From: Lactiplantibacillus mudanjiangensis | GTDB taxonomy: Bacteria; Bacillota; Bacilli; Lactobacillales; Lactobacillaceae | NCBI RefSeq assembly: GCF_005405385.1 | Contig: NZ_BJDY01000004.1 | Coordinates: forward strand, 434,001 to 498,000 | Length of the DNA stretch: 64,000 nucleotides | Direction: 5' to 3' | Part shown: positions 37,973 through 45,815 of the stretch, one piece after another | Numbering within the stretch: position 1 is the first letter of the stretch | Layout: every line of letters starts with the position of its first letter | Made by a program: the position numbers and the translations under genes | Notes under the pieces: generated by a model | The model's input: only the letters and a program-made list of their open reading frames with translations | What the model was told of the DNA's origin: nothing | Database searches by the model: none

Positions 37973-38683
37973 TTAGTTGAAGCTTGAAAGGGCATCGGAT
38001 AAGGCCTGACTCATGTTATAAACAGGGTCATAAAGGTCATCTGTACGAATTCCCTCTACCAAGCGATCATTAAGCGTGGCCAATCTAGCATTGGTTACAG
38101 CGTTAAAGCGACCAGCGAAAACTTGGTAAAATGATGAGAGTGCTTTGGCATCTTGTGTAGTGTGACGAAAACTAAAATCGTAAGCCGCAGATGATAAGCG
38201 ATCGTAGGTGTTTTTTGTGTCAATATCAGTGAAGTCGCTGAGTACGTTGTCTTGGTCATCAGGTGTCATTGTCCGCACAGCGGCGAGAACCTTCTTAATG
38301 TCAGATTTACGTTGATTCAAGGCTTTCAAATTGATCTTACTCAAATTACCACGCCAGGCCCAACCTTTAACGGAACCTTTGCTGTTTGCGATGTAGTAGT
38401 AAACGGCTTTTTTACCGTTAGTTTTCTTAACGGTTGCGGACTTAGTCGCATAGAAAGTCGTTTTAAGGTAATTTTGACCTTTATGCGTCTTTTTAGTCAG
38501 TTTAGCACTTGAATATAAGTAGCCAGCATTAATATGATAAGTCGATTTAGTTATCGATTTTGTACTAATAACTTTAGCTGAACGGGTCTTAGCATTGGCA
38601 GTCAAGCCGGTGCTGGGTAGTACTGCAACCCCCATACTTAGTGATAATACCCCAATAGTTGTGAGTTTCCATAATTTACGCAT
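37973..38683 (-). CDS. Secreted protein with an SH3-like amino domain
   Basis: 236 residues from the ATG at 38683 (GGAGGCG upstream). Signal peptide LWKLTTIGVLSLSMGVAV, likely cut after ANA near residue 31. Residues about 45-125 form a module with YLYSSAKLTKK and SKGSVKGWAWRGNL, resembling GW/SH3-like wall-binding modules seen in this window's serine hydrolases. The carboxy half is helical and charged, of unknown fold. Function not known; wall association is inference. Confidence 0.7.
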   Translation of the reverse strand: MRKLWKLTTIGVLSLSMGVAVLPSTGLTANAKTRSAKVISTKSITKSTYHINAGYLYSSAKLTKKTHKGQNYLKTTFYATKSATVKKTNGKKAVYYYIANSKGSVKGWAWRGNLSKINLKALNQRKSDIKKVLAAVRTMTPDDQDNVLSDFTDIDTKNTYDRLSSAAYDFSFRHTTQDAKALSSFYQVFAGRFNAVTNARLATLNDRLVEGIRTDDLYDPVYNMSQALSDALSSFN

Positions 38684-38756
38684 GTTTTGCGCCTCCAAAG
38701 TAATGATTTAACGTTACAATTATATCATTATTAATTTAATTATAAACAATAAGTTT

Positions 38757-38786
38757 AAAAGCCCCCCACTAATTTAGTGAGGGTCC
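38757..38786 (-). terminator. Terminator of the UspA gene
   Basis: Minus-strand stem CCCTCACTAA/TTAGTGGG followed by CTTTT. Confidence 0.7.
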
Positions 38787-38803
38787 AACATGTTTGATTA
38801 AAT

Positions 38804-39244
38804 TTAACGAATCACAATCACATTACAAGGGGCATGGTCAACGACATAACTCGTTGTTGATCCGACCGCCACGCGATGAGGTGAATCCTTACCGGTGGCG
38901 CCTAACACAATGAGGTCAATTTCAGGATGTTGTTTGGCATATTCCGAAATGGTGCGTTTTGGATTACCATAAGCCACTTCAGTTTTGAATTGCGAGACGG
39001 TGGTGGTGGCAACGAAACGCTGGCGATCACGCATATCGGCGTTGGCATGACTCGCTTCGGCTGTAAGCAGTTCATCGAGCACGGGATCTAGTGCGGGTGC
39101 ATGATAGGCACTGTCATCGACCACGTACAGCGCCGTTAAAATGGCGTCGTGTCGTTGGGCGATATTTACCGCTTCATCAAATGCGGCTTGCGCTTGTGCC
39201 GAACTATCAACGGGGACTAAAACATGGGTATATGAACTTGGCAT
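38804..39244 (-). CDS. Universal stress protein (UspA family)
   Basis: 146 residues from the ATG at 39244, seven bases behind GGAGGT. Typical single-domain Usp: HVLVPVDSSAQAQAAFDEA at the start, and the ATP-binding signature GATGKDSPHRVAVGSTTSYV (G-x2-G-x9-G-S/T) at the end. Usp proteins bind nucleotides and help survival under stress; the precise role is unknown. Confidence 0.9.
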   Translation of the reverse strand: MPSSYTHVLVPVDSSAQAQAAFDEAVNIAQRHDAILTALYVVDDSAYHAPALDPVLDELLTAEASHANADMRDRQRFVATTTVSQFKTEVAYGNPKRTISEYAKQHPEIDLIVLGATGKDSPHRVAVGSTTSYVVDHAPCNVIVIR

Positions 39245-39393
39245 GGAAACCACCTCCGCTTAATTTTGCTTTAAGCATATCGAAATAAATAAAATTATGA
39301 AAGTTAAATGCACTTTTTTAAGCGAATATGATAGGCAATTTCCTGACCTTGGCGTATGCTTTTAGATAGTTAGGGAATAGGGGGGGATTAAAC

Positions 39394-40707
39394 ATGGTTG
39401 GACGATTCATGCAGCGACTACAACGATTTGATACGGCAGTGGCACAACAACGGTATTTCCGAACGATTCGGGATACGTTAACATTGCTATTTCCATTCGT
39501 ACTCGTCGGTGCTTATATTAATGTTTTGAATCAAGCACTTTTTCAGAAAAATGGGTTTTTAAACCGCATTTATTATTTATCACATTGGGTACCGGGATTT
39601 AAATATATGGCCCAGTATACAGGTATGTTGAGTATTGGGGTGAACGACATAATCGCGGTGATCGCTGCGTTTGCCGTGGCAAACTTTGTGGTCCGGGCAA
39701 CTAATCGCGATAACTTGATGGCTGGCCTTACCGCTGCAGTCAGTTTTGTGATGCTCAATGTAAATTTTGCGATCTTTAATGACCAAGGAGATAACACGAG
39801 CTCGAAATTTTTGGAAGGTAACTTGGGGTCACAAGGGATCTTTCTAGCAGTTTTGGTGGGCGTTATTACCGGGTGGTTGTTCAGTAAATTGGCTTTCAAA
39901 CCGCATGAACATCAGTTGTTGGAAACCCGAACGCATTTGCTCATGCGAGCGAAAAATAACTTACTGCCGATGGTGATCACGCTGGGCTTGTTCAGTGCGA
40001 TCGGGTTTGGCGTGAGCTTTATTAGTCAGATGGGATTGAATGGCTTGTTCTATACAGCTTTCAAATTACCATTTGGCAAAATTAGTCATATTATGATCAC
40101 GATATTCTTAGCCACTTTGTTGAGTAACTTCTTTTGGCTGATTGGGATTATTGGACCAATTGGTTTTAGTGGCAATGGTTCAGTGACAACGGTACAAAAC
40201 TTGGCTTATGCCTTGCAACATGGCTCGGCTTGGGGCGCACCTAATCCGATCACCTTGCATACCGTTTTTGACGCGTTTGCCAATGTGGGTGGCGCTGGGA
40301 TGACGTTAGCGTTAGTCATTGCTATTTTGTGGAAGTCGCGTAACCAAGATTTTCGCTTAGTGGCTAAGATGAGTTGGTTCCCAACACTATTCAATTTCAA
40401 TCAACCGCTACTCGTAGGGTTGCCAATCCTCTATAGTCCACTATTGGCGATACCGTTCTTATTGGCACCGATGGCTAGCATGTTGATTACTTGGATTGCG
40501 TTAAAACTCAGTTGGATGCCACCGGTGGCTTATCCGATTTATCGGACGATGCCAGGATTTTTAACCGGCTGGCTTGGTACTGGCGGTGATTGGCACGCGT
40601 TAGTGATCAGTATTTTGAATTTAGTGGTCTCGACAGCGATCTACTTACCGTTTATTTTAATCAATAATCGATTAACGACCGGGGAGGTGACCAGCGATGA
40701 AGCGTAA
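39394..40707 (+). CDS. PTS sugar transporter subunit IIC, cellobiose/lactose-type, standalone
   Basis: 437 residues with about 10 hydrophobic segments, like the EIIC domain of the CelB family (GILGPIGFSG-type loop, TLHTVFDAFANVGGAGMTLA, FNFNQPLLVGLPILYSP). No EIIA or EIIB domain is fused or encoded nearby, so it would need EIIB/EIIA from elsewhere, or acts as a facilitator. The start ATG lies behind GGGGGG. It overlaps the next gene by 11 bases, showing tight co-expression with a membrane-anchored hydrolase. Confidence 0.8.
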   Translation: MVGRFMQRLQRFDTAVAQQRYFRTIRDTLTLLFPFVLVGAYINVLNQALFQKNGFLNRIYYLSHWVPGFKYMAQYTGMLSIGVNDIIAVIAAFAVANFVVRATNRDNLMAGLTAAVSFVMLNVNFAIFNDQGDNTSSKFLEGNLGSQGIFLAVLVGVITGWLFSKLAFKPHEHQLLETRTHLLMRAKNNLLPMVITLGLFSAIGFGVSFISQMGLNGLFYTAFKLPFGKISHIMITIFLATLLSNFFWLIGIIGPIGFSGNGSVTTVQNLAYALQHGSAWGAPNPITLHTVFDAFANVGGAGMTLALVIAILWKSRNQDFRLVAKMSWFPTLFNFNQPLLVGLPILYSPLLAIPFLLAPMASMLITWIALKLSWMPPVAYPIYRTMPGFLTGWLGTGGDWHALVISILNLVVSTAIYLPFILINNRLTTGEVTSDEA

Positions 40708-41563
40708 TTGGTGGAAGTGGTTACTCGGTGTCGTTGTGTTGATTGGGATTAGTTGGCCAGCCTATACGTGGAGTCGGGCGAATATTAGAACAATGAAAAA
40801 TGCCGGTCGGACTCGGATGGCGCCGGTCATTATGGTGCCGGGGTCCAGTGCGAGTCAAAATCGGTTTGATAGTTTGATCAAAGAACTAGGTAAAGAAACG
40901 CCACAAAAACACAGCGTACTGAAGTTGACTGTGGCAACGGATGGGTCGATTAAATATAGTGGCTCGATTCGACGTAATGACTATGAACCGTTTATCGTGG
41001 TTGGGTTTGAAAACAACAAGGATGGTAAGGCCAACATTGATAAGCAGGCCGTTTGGCTGAATACTGCGTTTAAAGACTTGGTGAAAACGTATCGCTTTAA
41101 TCATTTTCGGGCGCTCGGTCATTCTAACGGTGGCTTAATTTGGACGTTGTTCTTAGAACGTTATCTAAAAGAATCACCAAAAGTCAGTATCGATCGCTTT
41201 ATGACGATTGCCTCACCGTATAATATGGAATCGACGAGTACAACGCCATCAACGGATATGTATAAGGAACTGTATAAATATCGCGAGGGCTTACCGAACT
41301 CGTTGACAATGTATTCGATTGCCGGGACGGAAAATTATACGAGTGATGGGACCGTGCCATATAACAGCGTTAATGCTGGGAAGTACATCTTCCAAAATCA
41401 GATTAAGCATTTTACGGAAATCACGGTGACTGGGGCGAATACGACTCACTCAGATTTACCGCAAAATAAACAGATCGTTGCGTTAATTCGTCAATATCTC
41501 TTAGAGGAAAACGTTCCTAATAAGATTCGGAAACAGAATCAACGGCGCTTACAAAATCAATAA
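40697..41563 (+). CDS. DUF915 alpha/beta hydrolase, membrane anchored
   Basis: 288 residues. An amino-terminal helix (WWKWLLGVVVLIGISWPAY) anchors it facing outward. The alpha/beta hydrolase domain has VIMVPGSSASQNRF after the first strand and the nucleophile elbow GHSNGG; a likely acid and histidine lie in SDGTVPYNS and THSDLP. DUF915 proteins of lactobacilli are surface esterase/lipase-like. It overlaps the EIIC gene, with GGGGAGGTGA as ribosome site inside it. Substrate unknown. Confidence 0.82.
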   Translation: MKRNWWKWLLGVVVLIGISWPAYTWSRANIRTMKNAGRTRMAPVIMVPGSSASQNRFDSLIKELGKETPQKHSVLKLTVATDGSIKYSGSIRRNDYEPFIVVGFENNKDGKANIDKQAVWLNTAFKDLVKTYRFNHFRALGHSNGGLIWTLFLERYLKESPKVSIDRFMTIASPYNMESTSTTPSTDMYKELYKYREGLPNSLTMYSIAGTENYTSDGTVPYNSVNAGKYIFQNQIKHFTEITVTGANTTHSDLPQNKQIVALIRQYLLEENVPNKIRKQNQRRLQNQ

Positions 41564-41580
41564 TTAAATGAAGATGACAA

Positions 41581-41645
41581 TATACCCTTCCTAATAAATA
41601 GACTAGCTTTGACCATTCGCTTGTCTATTTATTAGGAAGGGTATA
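41581..41645. repeat. Perfect 23-bp inverted repeat (hairpin)
   Basis: TATACCCTTCCTAATAAATA plus GAC at 41581-41603 is perfectly matched by its reverse complement at 41623-41645, with a 19-base loop. It is far longer than ordinary terminators here and has no T-run. It may end transcription of the hydrolase gene, or be the remains of a small inserted element. Confidence 0.85.
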
Positions 41646-41708
41646 TTTGTTATAACCAAACATAAGATACTAACAATTGAATTACGTTTAAAAATCCTCG
41701 TTAATTCA

Positions 41709-41752
41709 ACGTAAACATATATATATACGTTATAACGTAATGATGTTATACT
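41709..41752 (+). promoter_or_regulatory. Promoter and palindromic operator of the AbrB-Doc operon
   Basis: Perfect 12-base palindrome ACGTTATAACGT (41727-41738), overlapped by a wider pair AACGTA/TACGTT (41709-41731); -10 TATACT at 41747-41752. The -35 region lies inside the palindrome, so the antitoxin can plausibly repress here. Confidence 0.55.
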
Positions 41753-41778
41753 GTGTATATTCTTTGATGGTAGCTTGC

Positions 41779-41850
41779 AAAAACCAAACTAAAAACCAAA
41801 CTAAAAACCAAACTAAAAACCAAACTAAAAACCAAACTAAAAACCAAACT
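41779..41850 (+). repeat. Six perfect 12-bp tandem repeats upstream of the antitoxin gene
   Basis: Unit AAAAACCAAACT repeated six times without error, followed by a partial copy. It lies between the promoter and the antitoxin start, so it would be in the leader RNA. No spacers, so not CRISPR. Confidence 0.95.
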
Positions 41851-41884
41851 AAAAACTTAAGCAAAACTAATAGAGGTAACCAGC

Positions 41885-42133
41885 ATGGAAAATACAAAAG
41901 AAGAAATTCGTAGCGCGATTCGGGTAGGTAATTCGATCGGATTCACCATTCCCGCCGATATGGCAAAGTCCTTAAGTATTGAAAAGGGAAGTCGTCTGGA
42001 AGTTAAGCTGGAGAATGGTGGATTGTCCGTAAAAAAGAAAAATGATGTGACTCAGGACTTTATGAATGATTTGAACGATACGATTTCCGAATACCATGAA
42101 GCGTTAGAAATTCTGAGGAAGAGTGACGAGTAA
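41885..42133 (+). CDS. AbrB/MazE-type antitoxin
   Basis: 82 residues with the swapped-hairpin DNA-binding pattern IRVGNSIGFTIPADMAKSL and KGSRLEVKLENGGLSVK. The remaining carboxy tail (about 50-82) is acidic and helical and probably neutralises the toxin. The start is preceded by AGAGGTAAC. Its stop overlaps the toxin ATG by one base (TAATG). Phd-type antitoxins are the more familiar partners of Doc; an AbrB-type partner is also known in lactobacilli. Confidence 0.85.
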   Translation: MENTKEEIRSAIRVGNSIGFTIPADMAKSLSIEKGSRLEVKLENGGLSVKKKNDVTQDFMNDLNDTISEYHEALEILRKSDE

Positions 42134-42525
42134 TGGAATATCTAAACGCCGAGCAATTATTAGCAATAAACTTTGCCGTTTTAAATGAGCATGACGAACA
42201 ATCAAGAGTACAAAATCTTGGAGGCCTGAAATCGATTGAAGCACTACCTAAGCAATCTTTTTTTGATGCTGATGCGTATCCCGAAGTTAATCAAAAATTG
42301 GGAATTGTGTTCATTAAAATTATCAATTTACATCCCTTTGCAGATGGCAACAAACGAACGGCTGTGATTGCGTTGATGCAAATGGCCAAACGTAATGGCT
42401 ATCGCCTAACGTATACCAATCAACAAATCGCAGATATTGCGTTGAATATTGCTAAAAAACAGGACAAGGATATAGAATATAAACAGGTGTATGAGGATAT
42501 TGGGCAACATCTGGTTAAATGCTAA
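42133..42525 (+). CDS. doc: Doc-type toxin (Fic/Doc fold, death on curing)
   Basis: 130 residues. The Fic/Doc motif NLHPFADGNKRTA has the catalytic histidine at residue 67 and keeps the lysine in place of the second Fic glycine, as in Doc kinases. P1 Doc phosphorylates EF-Tu and blocks translation; the same target here is inference. Coupled to the antitoxin gene by a one-base overlap, and closed by a terminator at 42621. Confidence 0.88.
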   Translation: MEYLNAEQLLAINFAVLNEHDEQSRVQNLGGLKSIEALPKQSFFDADAYPEVNQKLGIVFIKIINLHPFADGNKRTAVIALMQMAKRNGYRLTYTNQQIADIALNIAKKQDKDIEYKQVYEDIGQHLVKC

Positions 42526-42537
42526 GTTAAAAAAATT

Positions 42538-42557
42538 TATATGTCATGTGACATATA
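42538..42557. promoter_or_regulatory. 20-base near-perfect palindrome after the Doc gene
   Basis: TATATGTCA-TG-TGACATATA, 9-bp arms. It follows the toxin stop by 12 bases and precedes the terminator. It could be an operator for a lost downstream promoter, or an RNA stabiliser. Confidence 0.45.
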
Positions 42558-42620
42558 ACGCTTTTTGAGTATACTAATTCAAAATACGTTGAAAATATCT
42601 AAGATAGCCAGTTATTCTTG

Positions 42621-42647
42621 AAGGGGGAAAGTCATTCCCCCTTTTTT
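42621..42647 (+). terminator. Terminator of the AbrB-Doc operon
   Basis: Stem AAGGGGGAA/TTCCCCCTT followed by TTTTT. Confidence 0.88.
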
Positions 42648-42653
42648 AGTAAT

Positions 42654-43050
42654 CGTTAACGCTGAACGTGCTAAGACGGGGGCACAACCATTGACGTTGA
42701 ATGCTAATTTAACGAAGTTGGCGACTCAGCGGGCGTTAGATTGTGGCAAACAACAGGAGTTGTCACATTATGATGCTGCCGGCAATATGGCCGCGGCACA
42801 AGCGGCTGATCAGATGGGTATCAGCTACTATTTAATATCTAAATGTTTGTATTATACGAGTGCTTCTAAAGCCACGGTAGGAACGTTCGATTTTGGTAAG
42901 CAAGCGGCCAATCAATATTTGTATCATGATGCTGCTTCAGGTTGGGGCTATCGTGATAATTTGATTGAATCTGAAGCGACTCAAGTTGGCATTGGCTGAT
43001 ACGTCGACAGCCACAGTACGGTTTGGAATGCCGTGAATGAAACCGATTAG
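42654..43050 (+). pseudogene. CAP/SCP-domain secreted protein, decayed fragment
   Basis: The frame reads NAERAKTGAQPLTLNANLTK onward, the start of a CAP domain, up to a TGA at 42997-42999, and goes on in frame with YVDSHSTVWNAVNETD to a second stop. The amino end with signal peptide is missing: the coding sense begins within 10 bases of the Doc terminator. So the gene has lost its 5' part and carries an internal stop. The CAP histidine region (ELSHYDAAGNMA) remains. Confidence 0.7.
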
Positions 43051-43055
43051 CGGTC

Positions 43056-43087
43056 AAAAAAAGACGATCAATTGATCGTCTTTTTGA
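43056..43087 (-). terminator. Terminator of the secreted protein gene at 43094
   Basis: Stem AAAAGACGATC/GATCGTCTTTT with T-runs on both strands. Confidence 0.85.
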
Positions 43088-43093
43088 ATAGCG

Positions 43094-43726
43094 TTATTTA
43101 GTGTTGGTGCCTAATGTCACAGTCCCAATCATCGCTTTGTTGTTAGCGAGGTTACCGTAAGTAAAGAAGGCAATCCGTGAATGCTTTGTTGTGTTTGTGA
43201 AAGCACTTGGATTCATGGCAACTGCTTGCTTAACCGTCTTGGAAGCACCGGCTTTTAACGTGATGTGCGCAGACGTAACAGCTGGCTTCAAGTTTTTAGT
43301 TGGCACCGTCTTGTCAGTTAAATCGTAGACATTGAAGCGTAAGTTACTGAAGTAGAACTTAACCGTCTTCTTGGTCTTGTTTTTAAGCTTGAAACTGTAA
43401 GCATAGTAAGTCACGATCTTGCTAGTCGATTTATTTAACTTAGTCATGGCGGTTAACGGTTGTTTTTGGTTAGTTAATGCGATCGTGACCTTTTTCTTGT
43501 CTGCCGCTTTGAGCTTCCCGTATGTGACCGTCGTTGCCTTTTTGGTCGTCGTTTTCGCCGTTGTTTTTGCGTGTGCTCGTTGTTTAGATGTACTGGGCTT
43601 CGCGCGTAGTCGTAGATGGGCCTGATAAGCGTTACTGGTGGTGTCGGCGTTGGCGGTTGTGGCATTGATAGCCAAGCTACCACCAACGGCTAAAGCTAGA
43701 ACTGATAAAATCATGCGATGCTTCAT
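43094..43726 (-). CDS. Secreted protein with a DUF5067-like immunoglobulin-type domain
   Basis: 210 residues. Signal peptide MILSVLALAVGGSLAINATT, likely cut after ANA near residue 27. A lysine/threonine-rich linker (about 40-75) precedes a beta domain from about 95 (YYAYSFKLKNKTKKTVKFYF), which resembles the telokin-like or DUF5067-type domains of Gram-positive lipoproteins, but there is no lipobox cysteine. Function unknown. Confidence 0.65.
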   Translation of the reverse strand: MKHRMILSVLALAVGGSLAINATTANADTTSNAYQAHLRLRAKPSTSKQRAHAKTTAKTTTKKATTVTYGKLKAADKKKVTIALTNQKQPLTAMTKLNKSTSKIVTYYAYSFKLKNKTKKTVKFYFSNLRFNVYDLTDKTVPTKNLKPAVTSAHITLKAGASKTVKQAVAMNPSAFTNTTKHSRIAFFTYGNLANNKAMIGTVTLGTNTK

Positions 43727-43928
43727 AATGTGTTACCCCCCGATTAATAATGTTCTTCTTAAGCTTACTGGTTGTGTACAGGTGCGTCAATGGTTGGCAA
43801 TTAAAAATTAATCTTTACCTAACCTTTACGAGAAATGGATAAAGATTTAACCAAAACTGGGCAAATTTGATTGTATTATCCCGTCTTTTTCGTTATGGTA
43901 GGGGTAACACAAAAAAGGAGTTTGCCTA

Positions 43929-44378
43929 ATGAATATTGAAATTTTAAACTCAGCTATCCAAGATTTACATTTTAAAATTGTTTACGATCGTGACGAAAGT
44001 AAAGATGAACCTGGCCAAGGCCAATTCAGCTATACACCAGCTAATGATGACGTTAAAAAGACGTTTGGCGATGATGTTGTCCAAGCCCAATTAGACGTCA
44101 CTTACAAAGAAGAAATGTATGACCTTTCTGCAACCGTTTTTGCGATCATTCGTTTAAGTGGTGAAATGGTCAGCATTATCGAACGTCAATCTGGCGACAA
44201 CCAATTGGAAGATGACGAACAAGACATGTTAAATGACTTGAACAACGCCGTTATCCCAGCCTTGTCATCAAAGGCGCGCGCATACGCTGCTTTGCTTTCA
44301 ACTGAAGCAAGTAACTTTGCAATTATGCCAGCTGATTTTGATGGTGGTCAAACCACACAAGAAAACGCTGAAAACTAA
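43929..44378 (+). CDS. Conserved cytosolic protein of unknown function
   Basis: 149 residues, acidic, no signal peptide or membrane segment. Alternating strand pattern in the first 90 residues and helices from about 95 on (EDDEQDMLNDLNNAVIPALS) recall SecB-like folds such as DUF1149, but I cannot confirm that assignment. Clean start behind AAAAAGGAG and its own terminator. Composition and codon use look like those of well-expressed genes. Confidence 0.65.
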   Translation: MNIEILNSAIQDLHFKIVYDRDESKDEPGQGQFSYTPANDDVKKTFGDDVVQAQLDVTYKEEMYDLSATVFAIIRLSGEMVSIIERQSGDNQLEDDEQDMLNDLNNAVIPALSSKARAYAALLSTEASNFAIMPADFDGGQTTQENAEN

Positions 44379-44393
44379 GTTAAAAATTATCAT

Positions 44394-44424
44394 GAGACGA
44401 TCGTTGCGACGGTCGTCTTTTATA
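44394..44424 (+). terminator. Terminator after the gene at 43929
   Basis: Stem AGACGATCG/CGACGGTCGTCT followed by TTT. Confidence 0.7.
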
Positions 44425-44525
44425 TTCCCAAATTTTTTAAAGAAAATGCGGTTTATACTGGAAAACGTGGGGTAAATGACGTATATTTAAGTTGGGTTAG
44501 TAAGACTGTATTTGGGGGGATTATC

Positions 44526-45215
44526 ATGAAAAAAATAATGAAATTATTGACTGCTGGCGTGGCTGGTTTAAGTTTCGCTGCGGTGGTACCAAGTTTTTCA
44601 GCGCAGGCAAAAACGTCAGCGCTGTCTGGTTACTATGTCAATCAAGCACAAAAATTAGTCATTCATAAGAGTGGCAAATATTTGTTAGTTGGGGATTATC
44701 AACAAGTACCCAATGGCCGGGTGAAGACGTACAAAATTGTTAGTGAACATCAAAAAGGTAATAAGGTCACGTTGAAGTATCAAAAGATGCGGTGGCGTTA
44801 CGCCCATAACTTCCAAGAAGCTGCGGTCAGTCATCATTTTCTAGCAAAGAAGAAACGGACTAGTGTGATGACGGTGACAAGTTCAACGTTAAAAGTTCGG
44901 ATGAGTCGTGATAAACGAGTACGTGGGTTACAGCCGAACAAGGCAAAGGCCGGTCAAACGCTCACATTTAAGGCACAAACGACTAATCCAGTTGCGTCTT
45001 GGGTGACGGCGTTTGAAACGAAGCATTTGACGGATCGTAATATGGCGTTAAAGGCGTATGCTGATGCCCAAGCGGCTAAAGGACTTGCAGTTGTTCAACC
45101 GGCATTATCAGATACACAATTGCAAGACATGATTAAACAAGCAATTGCGCACGATGTAAGTTTGGTCGAGAAACCTTATTTGGGCCAAGCCATGCCAGAA
45201 CATGTTCATATGTAA
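44526..45215 (+). CDS. Secreted protein of unknown function
   Basis: 229 residues. Signal peptide LLTAGVAGLSFAAVVPSFS, cut after AQA near residue 28. The first half is basic and beta-rich (GYYVNQAQKLVIHKSGKYLL, KVTLKYQKMRWRY); the last 70 residues are helical. No lipobox, sorting signal or enzyme motif. Own promoter region and terminator. Function not known. Confidence 0.7.
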   Translation: MKKIMKLLTAGVAGLSFAAVVPSFSAQAKTSALSGYYVNQAQKLVIHKSGKYLLVGDYQQVPNGRVKTYKIVSEHQKGNKVTLKYQKMRWRYAHNFQEAAVSHHFLAKKKRTSVMTVTSSTLKVRMSRDKRVRGLQPNKAKAGQTLTFKAQTTNPVASWVTAFETKHLTDRNMALKAYADAQAAKGLAVVQPALSDTQLQDMIKQAIAHDVSLVEKPYLGQAMPEHVHM

Positions 45216-45222
45216 ATTAAAT

Positions 45223-45259
45223 AAAGCAAGGTAATCGGGTTTTGATTATCTTGCTTTTT
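45223..45259 (+). terminator. Terminator after the gene at 44526
   Basis: Stem AAAGCAAGGTAATC/GATTATCTTGCTTT with T-run. Confidence 0.85.
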
Positions 45260-45311
45260 ATGATGAATTGTTACGTTGATAATAAGTATAGACAAATAAT
45301 TTAATATAGGC

Positions 45312-45341
45312 TTGTGTAAGCGTTAACAATTGTGCTACAAT
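45312..45341 (+). promoter_or_regulatory. Promoter overlapped by a perfect cre site
   Basis: TGTAAGCGTTAACA (45315-45328) matches every position of the CcpA consensus TGWAANCGNTNWCA. It overlaps a -35-like TTGTGT (45312-45317) and the spacer of a promoter with -10 TACAAT (45336-45341), preceded by TG. This is a repressing position: transcription should rise when glucose is absent. Confidence 0.7.
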
Positions 45342-45347
45342 AGCGTT

Positions 45348-45611
45348 GGTCGGGATAGTTGCTCCAGTTAAATGTTTAATGGGCAAGGTCAAAAGGCATC
45401 ATTTGGAGGTACTACAATCATCCATTAAGTTAAGGTGATGATTGGCTTAGTTGTCATGTTTGGGGGTGACGGTTGATATCAATAATTCGTCAGCACACAT
45501 AGTTGAGACTTGCGATTATGCGCACATAGGATTGAGAACTAAGATGCGATCAATGAATAGTGGCGGCTGAGTTACGGGTGAGTAATTCGGTGGTCACTTT
45601 TTGTGTCTAGA
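45348..45611 (+). ncRNA. Candidate CcpA-controlled non-coding RNA or long leader
   Basis: About 260 bases downstream of the cre-controlled promoter with no ORF over 30 codons that has a ribosome site. A hairpin CAATCATC/GATGATTG is visible near 45417-45445. It is followed by structured repeat copy 4 and then the gene at 45816, so the transcript may be an independent RNA or a 470-base leader. I see no known riboswitch or 6S-like core. Confidence 0.4.
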
Positions 45612-45740
45612 GTGTTCAGGTGGTCGGGAGTTCCTGAGCATTAGCCTAGCTAGTCAATTATGACGATGGATTTGCGTCATAATTGGCTAACATAGCTAAA
45701 CGGGAGGGGGCAGGGGGGCCGAACATGTTTCGGAAAGCCA
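45612..45740 (+). ncRNA. Structured repeat S, copy 4 (diverged)
   Basis: GAGCATTAGCCTAG (45636-45649), stem TAGTCAATTATGACG/CGTCATAATTGGCTA (45651-45665 with 45675-45689), then ATAGCTAAACGGGAGG. The stem sequence is unrelated to that of the other copies but is fully paired. The outer stem is weak. Confidence 0.6.
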
Positions 45741-45815
45741 ACATAAATCAACACTAAAATACTGTAAAATACCCATTGAAAGCGTATACTTAATCGTGAA
45801 AGGGGTGTGATCGAC

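Noticed and set aside
41779-41850. Possible CRISPR array
   Set aside because: The 12-base units are contiguous with no spacers, and no cas genes are near.
45555-45592. Stretch resembling the 16S rRNA motif GTGGCGGACGGGTGAGTAA
   Set aside because: Only about 20 bases are similar and the flanks do not continue as rRNA; taken as chance.
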